Source: Blastobasis lacticolella
Lineage: Eukaryota; Arthropoda; Insecta; Lepidoptera; Blastobasidae
DNA length: 64,000 bases
Direction of reading: 5' to 3'
Assembly: GCA_905147135.1 (NCBI GenBank)
Contig: LR990052.1
Location: forward strand, 15,996,200-16,060,199
Positions 1 to 9,900 of this stretch are shown one piece after another. Each line of letters starts with the position of its first letter. The first letter of the stretch is position 1. The translations under genes and the position numbers were made by a program. Under the pieces are notes generated by a model, which saw only the letters and a program-made list of their open reading frames with translations, searched no databases and was not told the DNA's origin.

Positions 1-217
1 CAAAACGGTGTGTATACAGGGTGTTTCATAATACATGTATAAAGCCGAAAGGGTGTTAAAGTAGAGCTTTCAAAGAGTGCACTGGCGACTTCATTTTATC
101 CGGACATTGAATTTTAATTTTAACAAAAAAAAATAATTTTTAAAGATAAATAACCATAAAGACTACGTTGAAGCGCAGTTCTATTTCAAGTTGATGATCA
201 TATAAAAAACAGGTTAA

Positions 218-662
218 TAACCTCGTGCGACCCCTATCGAAATAAAGCAACCTCCTCAAGCCTACTACCAGGAGCCTAATGCTGCGTACACACCGGGCGA
301 TTTGTGACGCGCACCCGTTTCGGCCAACGATTGTCCGTTGGCGTGTGTCGGCCGGCAATCCGCAGTGCAGCGTGGCGGTAACATCAAACGGATAGAAGTA
401 ATCATCCAATCGCAGTTTGGGCGGATACCGAAGGCCAACAAACAAACGTGCAAATACGAGCCCGAATCGGTTCCCAAAACTCCCAAAGATCGTTTGCTTG
501 ACCACGAAATGCAAGTATTAGACCTTAGAAGTCCAAATAATTCGGCCGGACAGCCCTTCGTTGGCGTACGTTGAGTGTGTACACACCATAAGGACAAGTA
601 ATAACCTCGTGCCATTCATATCAAAACAAACCAACCTCCTTCATCTTACTACCAGGCGTCGT
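218..662 (+). repeat. Diverged direct repeat pair, about 60 bp
   Basis: Bases 218-275 and 600-662 share a diverged block (aataacctcgtgc, then tatc-aaa, then caacctcct and tactaccagg). The copies are about 385 bp apart, and both lie close to a gtacacacc motif. The open frames between them show no recognisable protein. This could be an old local duplication or the remains of a repetitive element. Confidence 0.5.
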
Positions 663-762
663 ACTAAATGTTACCTACTTATCTACATGAATAGGCTCTA
701 CCAAATTAACTAGGAACTTGCCTACACTAATTATTTTCAATAGGTAGGTATGCTTAAATAGT

Positions 763-1100
763 CGGAGCGTCGGTGGCCTAAGGTTGCGGTATCCGACCCG
801 TACACGAGAGGTACCAGGTTCGAATCCCTCTGCCGCCATGTACCAATTACTCTTTTTTAAGTTATGCACATTAGCTGAATACTAACCGATGCTTTCACGG
901 TAAGGGAAATTATCATGATGAAACTTACACATTCAGTTTAGACAACTGAATGTGTAAGTAACCATGATCCAATCTGGTCAGGTTCCCTTGGTAGCAGGGT
1001 TAGGAGCCAGGAATGTCAGATGGCAGTCGCTCCACTGCAATTAATTACCTAATCTGCCAAATCCTAGATCATGAACCATAGTCAAGGCGGACCACGGGCA
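763..1100 (+). mobile_element. tRNA-derived SINE, plus orientation
   Basis: The copy has a tRNA-like head with a B-box-like GGTTCGAATCC near 817 and a body containing 'aaccgatgcttt.acggt' and 'ccatgatccaatctggtcagg'. Its tail is the motif shared with copies at 11.4, 28.7, 32.4, 35.2 and 37.7 kb. It faces another copy at 1134-1390 tail to tail. It is not a tRNA gene, because the anticodon arm is degraded and the head is fused to the SINE body. Confidence 0.8.
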
Positions 1101-1133
1101 CGGAAAATAATTTTGTGGAGAGAAAATAATTTG

Positions 1134-1390
1134 TTACAGTGGAGCGACTACCATCTGACCTCCACGACTCTGCTACCAGGGGAACCTGACTCGATTGGAT
1201 CATGGTTTACAATTTCAGTTGCCAGAATTTGCAGATTTCATCATGATGTTTCCCTCACCATAGGAGCATCGGTTAATTTCAACTAATGTACATAACTCAG
1301 AAAAGAGTCATTGGTACATTGCCACAGCGGGATTCGAACCCGGCACCTCTCTCGCTTACGAGTCGGATACTCAACCGCCCAGCCACCAAA
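1134..1390 (-). mobile_element. tRNA-derived SINE, minus orientation
   Basis: Reverse-oriented copy of the same SINE. The body is 'ggagcgactaccatctgacc' and the tRNA-like head (gggattcgaacccgg, cgcttacgagtcgg) is at the right end. It pairs tail to tail with the 763-1100 copy, so the region could fold into a long imperfect hairpin. Confidence 0.8.
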
Positions 1391-3054
1391 GTTCTTGAAA
1401 AACATACTTAAGATAGCTACATAACTAAAACAGAATTCGTTCAATTGATAAATCCTTCTACACAAATAAGTAGGTACTATGTCCTACTAAAATGGTTCAC
1501 TCATCTATGGACTCTATGGACCTACGTAGCGTAGGGAACCACTTATGAGACTAGTTTTGTTGAAACAGATTACAGACAGGTTTTACTAAATACCTACATG
1601 TTTTCATGAACAGATAAAAGCGTTGTCTTTTCTGCCTATTTCCCGTCGGAAAAGAACCTCCTAACGTTACGATTAGGTACTAGCTAGGTAGCATATCTTA
1701 AAGTCTAGCTAGAACCTAGACCTTTAAAGCATGTAGGTACGTACCTTTTTAAAGTTATTTTATGAAAACAAACAGCGTCAGGTGCCATACTTTCTTGCTT
1801 TCTTGTGGCTCGGATGACTGATAGGTATTAACTATCAAGTAAGCTTGCACTCGTATCGTAGCGTAGCTAGGTAGGTACACTCCATACACACAGATACACA
1901 ACACTACGCAGGCTCTGGTTGCTATGCAATACGTAAATAGGTAGGTACCATGGTGTTTGGCCTACTGCTCACTTGCATTCATACACAGAATAATGATTAT
2001 CACAATACTTAAACGTTGAACGCTGAACACAGACAAGAGACTACGTTAATACTGGTACCTGAAGCTATAAATCATTCGTTCACATCGTTAACACTCTTAT
2101 CACAGTTATCTTCACAATAGGTACTTAGGTATCCTACAACTACAACGCAACAATCATTTCGGTCACGCGATAAGCTAAAACTGAATGAACGAATACGACG
2201 CGAAAGTAGGCAAATTTCGTCAATGGAAGTCGCGCCGTGGGTCAAACCACAAAATAAAGAACGGCCCGCCAAAGTATTCTATTTTTAGATTTTTTAGTTT
2301 TCAGTATCTATTTTGATGTCAAAGGCGCCGCCACAGCTCCGGCGCCGGCCTTGACCTTGACGGCACGTGCAAGAGAATTCGTACTTAGGGATCCGTGTTT
2401 TAGGGGTCTAACTTATTTCGCCTTTTATGTTCTCTCGTTTTATGTTCTCCTGGTAGTTGCACCATAATGTTGATTTTTTTTTTATTTGATAAAGTGAGTC
2501 TCAAGCGAATCCAACTGTGGGCTTAATAATAATCCTTATGGCGATGGCCTACATTTGCTTATCACGATTTTATCGGGTAGTTTGGTACAATGACAGTAAC
2601 CTAGACAGTAATTTCTAAAATTTTGTTTGGGTCCGTGCTCCACCTAGGTGACCTAGGTTCTCCAATTGGGTGAAGCATGGGATATTTACAGGTATAGCTC
2701 CATCAACTAAGAATCATTTAGTTAATTTTAGTTGATAAGAAATGTTCGTGAAAACGATAGGTACGATTACCTACGCGAAACTGAAACACGACTGACAGAC
2801 ATGACATGAGAAAGCAAACCCGTAAAAAGACAAAGATGTTACATTAATTAGAGTTTGCTACATTAATATGCTACAGTAATTTGAATAAGACTACTTTGCT
2901 ATTAGTTAGGTGGTGGTGCACTTTCGTAAAAACTATGAATGAACCTTTTGAATTAAAATCATAATTGATTACAATATTTTTTTGTACAGAACCCTCGAAA
3001 CCAAAAAATACAAAACGGATAATTTAGACCTCCTTAATATTGCGCCTAGTACGT
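1391..3054. other. No gene seen; interior of the large TIR element
   Basis: AT-rich sequence with many scattered taggtaggta-type motifs. No coding exon, RNA gene or recognisable element end is visible. The short minus-strand open frame at 2072-2272 has no supporting features. Confidence 0.5.
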
Positions 3055-3908
3055 AGGGTGTCCATAAAATAAGCCAGTGCAAATACAGGCATGACGCATT
3101 TCATCTTAGTCCTCACAGTGACAACGCATCTGCTGTGCTGCATGTTTGTTGCCTGCAACCTAAATGCTTAAATCGTAGATGTAATGGGCGACGGTTACCG
3201 CTTGCCTTCAGGTGGACTATCACTGCGTAGCATAAAACAAGTAATTGTACTGCCACTAGGCCACTAGGTACATATTTGTTTCTTAAGCGTTGTTGACACT
3301 AAAAACTAAGTAGTAACAGACGTTCCCCTTTTTCTGGAGCCAACCAACCATTAGTTGCAGTTGATACTAATCCTTACGCAAGATAAAATAGTCGCATTTG
3401 AGTGTGAAATACGTGGTCGGACGTCCGACCAAGGACGGCATTCCCGCGCATCCGTATTAACCCAAAAGCTGCTTTATTTTGTACTTCGTAAGGATTAGTA
3501 TCGACTGCAACTGATGATTGGTCGGCTCAAGGCAAACCGTAGCGTCTGTTACTAGTAAATTGAAGATAGGGTAAAACCGGGTCTCCTGACCGTACCTACT
3601 CCGTAAATAGTGTTGCTAGGTATTTTATCAGCTTTTCAAATTTAATATTCACCTTCTTGAATTCATACATGAGTAGAATTTAATAATTGCTATTAGATAG
3701 GTACTAAAATGACATCTTTCCTTATTTCGGAGCTGGCGGAAAAGTTCAACGAGAAATACATAAACTTGTGCCAAGACTCACCACATGCATTCAACAGGAT
3801 GTAGACTGAGTGAAAAAATAGACAATAAAGTATAACAACAATATCGTGTAGTTTTGCTGCACTTTCCAAAAATATTAAAATCTAGTGAATGTACTTTATG
3901 GACACCCT
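3055..3908. mobile_element. Nested MITE-like element with short TIRs
   Basis: The left end reads AGGGTGTCCATAAAATA (3055-3071). The right end is its near reverse complement, TACTTTATGGACACCCT (about 3892-3908), giving about 16 of 17 matching bases. Inside is a piece of a common lepidopteran dispersed repeat (about 3140-3235) and a large hairpin. No clear target duplication was found. The end sequence resembles that of the larger surrounding element, so the two may be related families. Confidence 0.5.
3310..3556. repeat. Imperfect hairpin with about 70-bp arms
   Basis: Arms at about 3310-3378 and 3487-3556 match in reverse complement. They share tagtaacagacg at the outer ends and gatactaatccttacg next to the loop. 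The roughly 100-base loop contains the palindrome gtcggacgtccgac (about 3416-3430). Confidence 0.6.
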
Positions 3909-4692
3909 GTGATATCAGTATCCCGTACATAGTCCACCTGCTTCAGTCATGACTGCCTAGTACAATAGAAGATATGGCGCAGACGCGAAATCAAGCTGTA
4001 ACTTTTTTGCCTATTAATGTTTATTGTGTTTTCGCAATTAGTTTGAAGACTATGTACCTAGGTGCAACATTGTGTTGAAGGCAACAAAAAACAAATAAAT
4101 TAAAGTTTAAACAAACATCGAAATGTCTTCGTTTTTGTGCCGGACTGCTCACGAGCTACTTGTAATAATAATTTTATTAACCAGCCACTTGAGGTATTGA
4201 TCGTAGTGATCTTTAGATTGAATTTTAAAACTCATATGAAACGGTAGGTAGAGAAGACTTAAAGGCACAAAACCTATATCCTATCTGTAACTGGTAAAAT
4301 TGTATTATTCAGTTGATTGACCTGATGCGGTCTTTCGTTTTCAAAATGTGATTATCGACATTGAAAAAGAAAAAGTTCGATAGTCATTTTCTCGGTAACT
4401 ATTCCACGCACGAAAAAAACAATTGTACCTATCGTTTTAATACGTTTAGCACTCCATCCAGTTCACGGCTTTATACATGTATTATGAAACACCCTGTATT
4501 GTGTGTATACACACAACTCTAAGAAAAAGAAGCGCGCAATGTTTTGAACGTTCGACATGCTGCTTAAGCTAACAACGACCTGACGTTTCTTTTGAAACAT
4601 CGGTGTAAATTTTATAATTCCTTAACAAAATTTAAATCAAACCATTTAAAAGACGGTGTAATTTAGTGCACATTAATGTGAAAGCGCAAATT

Positions 4693-5642
4693 ATGGAAGT
4701 ACACCTGGATTATCTTTTCATCGGTAAGTAATTTCATTCGTGGTCGCGGCGACCGAGAATCAATTTTAGAAATTGTGACAAAAATAATCATCGTAATAGT
4801 GTGAATTTGCAATAATGAGCAGTTTTCCAATAGGTATCTTAAGCATTCCTAACCACTCACTAGATGGCGCCTCGACAATTTTGGTAATTGATAATCGCTT
4901 GAAATAGTTTCTTAGTAAACAGGATATAAAGACTGGGTACGTTGTATTGGATAATAATGTATTTGTCAATAGTATTCAACAATTTTAGAGGTTGTAATAA
5001 TAATGGAACATAGTGCCAACATCTATAAATATGTATTTCTTTTTACATTTAGTTCAACCTTTAACAGTTATGTTTATATTAATAAACATTTTATTATTAA
5101 GTTTAGTATTAGTTCGCTGCATGAAATCACTGCCACCATCATTCAGATTAAAAAAGATTACCAAAATTGTAAGAGCGCCATCTATCGATGCTTTTTGAAA
5201 CCAACTATCAATACCTACTGGAAAACTTCTCATTGAAATGCTTTACCTTAAAACAACATGCCATTAAAGATAGATTTAAAATTATTGGCAAATTGAGCAA
5301 TTTTTCGGTGATCAAAAATATTTCGATGCTAACAGGGTCGGATTTACTATTAATTGTATAAAATTTTTAAACTCAAATCTTGTAAATAGCGGTCCTCAAT
5401 TTTATATGTATAAATTGGGGTTTCATACCAAAAATGTACCTAAATGACATTTGTAATGTTCAGATATTTTATGAAACAACTTAACGGATTAATCGCGTAT
5501 TTACGTTTATTAACATTTATTTGTTTTTCTAGGTTTCCTAAAGACCAGACATGGCGATGTCTGGGTTGCAAATTGGAAGTGTTGCGTTGTAAACATTTTC
5601 AAGAACAAGATAATAAGTAGATGCAAGTCCCTTCAGTTCTGA
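4693..5642 (+). CDS. Possible two-exon micropeptide gene (46 aa)
   Basis: I do not recognise this gene. Exon 1 (4693-4723) starts ATGGAAGTACACCTGGAT and ends at a strong donor, GTAAGTAA. Exon 2 (5533-5642) follows an excellent acceptor, ttgtttttctag. The two join in phase 1 into an open frame of 46 aa that starts MEVHLDYLFI and ends ISRCKSLQF, then TGA. A polyadenylation signal AATAAA follows at 5673. The peptide is basic and has Trp, two adjacent Cys and a hydrophobic patch (CCVVNIF) but no recognisable domain. The intron contains a MITE (4807-5241). Alternatives are a short non-coding spliced RNA, a missed middle exon, or the remnant of a longer gene. Splice sites, frame and poly(A) signal agree, but length alone would not support coding. 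Confidence 0.35.
4807..5241. mobile_element. MITE with long degenerate TIRs in the intron
   Basis: The left arm (4807-4900) and right arm (5150-5241) are reverse complements with interruptions. Shared blocks include tgag.agttttcca, gatggcgc and acaattttggtaat. The short open frames on both strands here are shadows of the element. It lies inside the proposed intron of the micropeptide gene. Confidence 0.55.
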
Positions 5643-5672
5643 TGTATCATAATTATATGTATTTTTACTGAA

Positions 5673-5678
5673 AATAAA
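5673..5678 (+). terminator. Poly(A) signal AATAAA for the micropeptide gene
   Basis: AATAAA lies 31 bases after the proposed stop codon at 5640-5642. It is the expected 3' end signal if 5533 onward is a terminal exon. Confidence 0.4.
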
Positions 5679-5699
5679 GAATATGCTGCCTGTTTAATA

Positions 5700-6360
5700 T
5701 ATTAATGTACCTACCCTTTTCATTTTTTTTATGGCTATGTCCTCTAGAGGGCATCATACTCAATTTATTGTAAAGTCACATAGGCCAACCTGTGGATAAT
5801 GAAGATACTTCTAACGAGAAGTAAGTAGGTACTTAGAAGTTATGAGACAACAAATAAACATTTATACCTCAAAATCCTCAAAACCCTCCTTCATGCAAAA
5901 GCAAGCACTGCTGATTCACGGTATGTAGGATCGAGAGATCAAAAAGACGGTGATAGGTATCAGGGTGTGAGTTTGATTCACTAGACACCTTACCTTTTAT
6001 TATAATGTCAATATAAAATTATAAGGACAAGTTTAAAAAAATTACAAAATCATCTGGAGCGAAATATAGTCACAAGTCAGATTTGTTTATATTCGTTACG
6101 AGTGGAAATTCGTAGCAAAATATAACACTGCAGATGGGCTGCCTTGTTAGGTCCCTGCATTTGCTTTGGTGTGTATGTTTTAGAGATGTGTGACATTTTG
6201 TCCCGCTGTATGTTCTCTCTGCTACTGTAGAATTTTTTTTTTCTCTATGGTTATTCTACTGTCTTGGCTTGTCAATGTCTATCACTACTGTTTCCAAAAA
6301 AAAGTCCTTGTCTATGGCATGGTTAATAGTTTTTTTCGTACATTTATAGTTCATTCCAGA
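5700..6360. other. Intergenic; no gene seen
   Basis: AT-rich sequence between the micropeptide candidate and the hAT MITE. The small open frame at 6190-6387 lacks splice or homology support. The base CTCGTTCA at 6361-6368 is the left copy of the target duplication of the next element. Confidence 0.5.
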
Positions 6361-6368
6361 CTCGTTCA

Positions 6369-6780
6369 CAGCGTTGCCAGATCGTAACTTTTGGTACGAT
6401 TTACGTACTATTTGGCCGACTGTCGTACCTTTGGCGTACTTTGCTCCACATCGTACTATTTAGTACGTTTTTACAAATTGCTAAATTATGCTGACGGGGT
6501 TATCACTTTGACTTTCTTGTCCGCAAAATACCGTAAAATAATGGAAGGAAGGGATGATTTTGACGTGTTTTTGCTCACTGGCACCACCGGCGAGTAAAGT
6601 AGTAGTCTTGTCTTGTCAAAATAACGCCATTTTATTGTGTCTATAATTCAACTTACGACTGATCCAGACCCCCCAAGGCCGATAAAATAGAAGAATAGGT
6701 AAACCGTACCTTTCTAGCCATTTTCGTACTATTTTAGGAGCCCGGACGTACTTTTTTGGAAACGAATGCTGGTAACACTG
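6369..6780. mobile_element. hAT-type MITE (412 bp) with intact 8-bp TSD
   Basis: The element starts CAGCGTTGCCAG and ends CTGGTAACACTG. The ends are inverted repeats of the CAGNGTTNCCAG type expected for hAT transposons. An identical 8-bp target duplication, CTCGTTCA, flanks it at 6361-6368 and 6781-6788. The interior is full of GTAC-containing short repeats and has no transposase. A second, shorter copy lies inverted at 57536-57771. This copy ends 167 bp before the PPIL2 start codon, so it lies in or next to the PPIL2 promoter or 5' UTR. Confidence 0.85.
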
Positions 6781-6947
6781 CTCGTTCATCTTCGTTCATA
6801 GTGTGGTTCATAGTTTGTGTTTGTTTCTGTGAACACGGTGTTTTGAGCTTATTCTAATTAATAAACTAATACTTAATTGCCTAATAAAATTTAAGTGGTG
6901 TGGTATTGGTGCTTTATATTTTTCCTGTCTGAAATACATCTACAACC

Positions 6948-9900
6948 ATGGGTAAACGCCAGCATCAAAAAGATAAAATGTACGTAATTTTGATAAAATG
7001 TATCTAATTTTGATGACTCTTATAAGGTGGTATTTGTGAAACTCCAAGACCCTTTCTTACAATACTCTCATTTGGATCTTCATAATAAAACCGTGACTAA
7101 TCTGTGCTCTAATACCCTAATTCATACTTTTCCATTTTCTAGGTACATAACGTACACAGAGTGGACTACATTATATGGCGGTAAGAGGTCTGGGACAACA
7201 ACAGAAGAAGATTCTACGTTTAAACGTCTTCCATTTGACCATTGCTGCTTGTGTCTTCAACCATTTGATGATCCATATTGTGATGCTGACGGCAACATAT
7301 TTGAACTCCAGGCCATCACTGACTTTGTGAAGAAGTTCAAAATCAATCCTGTTACTGGGAAGGTAAACTTCGCAAAAATTTTATGAAATTTTAATCTGTC
7401 TACTTTTAATTTTTTAACTGTGATTAAAGGCATAAGTAGTAAACATATATGGTGTATCGATAAAGTTTTACATTTTAAAGGATTGGGCATCATTGAGTGG
7501 ATGTGTGAATTCACAGGCTAAACAACAACGCCGACAATGACGTCGGTGCAACTAATGTGCAAATCTTTTGGCATTTCAAACCATAAAACAGTTACTTCTT
7601 GTGTTGATATATCAAAGGAAATAAAGATAGAAGATATCTGCCATATAACATTAAAAAAATTATGTGTTCACAAATAATAACAGGTATAATAATTGGTACA
7701 GTTTGAAACATAAATCATTAATATAACCAAAAATCTGAACCTTTGCAAATAATTAATTCATTTATACACTTCATCCCATCGCTACAATGAAATGCCAAAC
7801 TAACATTTTGTTTCCAAAATCTGTGACTGGCAATTTTGTGGGAATTAGTATTTTGGCAAAAATACGTTATTTGTAAGGTTTATGTTAGCAGTTTTTAGAA
7901 GAAATTAATGTGTATGTGTATAAACTAATGTCTACGACTAATTGTGGAGGTTTAAATTGAGTGATTTTTTTCGGAATGTTGCAATTTGTGATCAAGTGAT
8001 GTTTGTTTACTACTTATGCCAAGTAAGGAAAAATGTAACACTAATAATACACAAATAATTTCATTACAGAAATGTGACTTGAAGTCTCTAATAAAACTGA
8101 ACTTCTTCAAAAATGCCGAAGAAGACTATCACTGCCCAGTTCTTTTCAAATCGTTTACAAAGAACTCTCATATTGTGGCTATCAAGACTACGGGCAATGT
8201 GTTCTCACACGAAGCTGTGGAACAGCTCAATATTAAAGGGAAAAATTTCAAAGACCTGGTCAATGATACTCCTTTCGCCAGAACAGACATCATTACCATA
8301 CAGGATCCACATACCTTGACCAAATTCAATATATCAAAATTCCATCACATAAAACATAATCTGAGGGTTGAGACTGAAGGTAAATATAATATCAAAATGC
8401 TACTTATTTTACAACTTATTGCATGGTATAGTATGGAGCGTTGATGGCCTAGTAGTTAAGGGGTTTGACTCATAAATGAGAGGTTCCGGGTTCAAACTCC
8501 GATGACTGAGTTATAAATGTTAGTTGAAAACAAACCTGTGCTCTTACGGTAACCTGAACATTCAGGAGAAATAATGTGTAATTTTTTATTTTATTTTATT
8601 CAGAGTACAATACAAGATTATGATAATTTTATTATTGCATGCTAATATGGATGGACCAATGCTTTTATAGTTTAATTTAATATTAATTAAAAAAGTTTTA
8701 ACCACTTTACTTCCTTATAATAACAGAAGAAATAGCTTTGAGGAAAGACCCCCATGCCAGGCTGAAGTCTGTATCAGCTGAAACAAAGGAAATATTGCAA
8801 GAATTGGAAAGAGAATACAAGGCTCCAGAAGCAAAAGAAGAAAAGAAGGAGGTATATCAATTATTTTATTACATAGAACAATCATTGTTTAAATATTTCA
8901 AAATAGGTTCAGTAGTTTCCTAAGATAACCCTCTATATAAACACAATTATGTATTGCCTCTTTATAATATTAGTACCTATAAATGTAGAATATTATTTTT
9001 CTAAAAATCTGAGAGATAGCTTAGTTCTTTAAAATTATTATAAGTGTTCAAAAATGAATTTTAACTTTGTACCAGGTGGCAGACAAGTTCAATGCCGCTC
9101 ATTACTCTACCGGAAAAGTCGCTGCCAGCTTTACTTCCACGGCAATGGTGCCGGAGACAATACACGAGGCAGCCATCATATGCGAGGATGAAGTAAAATA
9201 TGAAAGGGTGAAGAAAAAAGGTGAGAATCTTGTTAGTCATCTCAGCCGCAAGATGTGCACTGAACATATGCTTCCCATTGGAAATTCGGAAATTTTCTCT
9301 TATTCCTAGGTATGGCACTACAAGCCCACAAATAGTAATTATAGTGACTTAGTTTACCATTGTAAAGTAGTTTTCTAATCAGTGTTTCTATCATTTGTAC
9401 ATGTTTAATAATAATGTCATTGTCAGTATGTATTTCTATATTAAAGTGGATGCCTATTACACGCAGAATCTGTAATGCACTCTCGCTTAAAAGTCTGTCT
9501 GGTGGTGGCGTGGAGGTCGGTTCCCTCTTTGGATGCGCCTGGTCGACTGGCTTACTCTTGCAGTAGTTTTAGATAGATAGATAGATAAACACTTTATTGC
9601 TCTTAAAAAAATTAACAGTATAAATCAGTTATAGTAACAGGGAACACATATGAGCAAAGGCGGCCTTATCGCTACAAGCGATCTCTTCCATGCAACCTTT
9701 ACAGAAATTGAGACAGGAATATTACAGCAGGTAGTGTTGAGCCACAGGATACAAGAGAATGCGTTATGCATTTATCTAAACACCAACAAACAGCCAAAAA
9801 CATGAAATAATTGTGCTTATGTAGGTATACTAAAATAAAATTTAAAGTTGCGTACGAATTAGAGCAGCCTCAGGTTGAGGCACGCACGTCGCCCATTTGC

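Larger units (their letters stand above)
17..4496. mobile_element. 4.48-kb non-autonomous DNA transposon with 31-bp TIRs
   Basis: Bases 17-47 and 4466-4496 are perfect inverted repeats of 31 bp, starting CAGGGTGTTTCATAATACAT. Each end is flanked by TA (15-16 and 4497-4498), as expected for a TA target duplication. The interior holds no transposase-like reading frame. It contains a direct repeat, two facing SINEs and a nested smaller element. A TA duplication is typical of Tc1/mariner-like elements and some other superfamilies, so the superfamily is left open. The ends could also come from two related insertions, but perfect identity favours one unit. Confidence 0.6.

Noticed and set aside
817..827. 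tRNA-like B boxes (817, 1330, 8491, 11516, 28970, 37935)
   Set aside because: Each is the head of a SINE with degraded anticodon arms; none is a tRNA gene.
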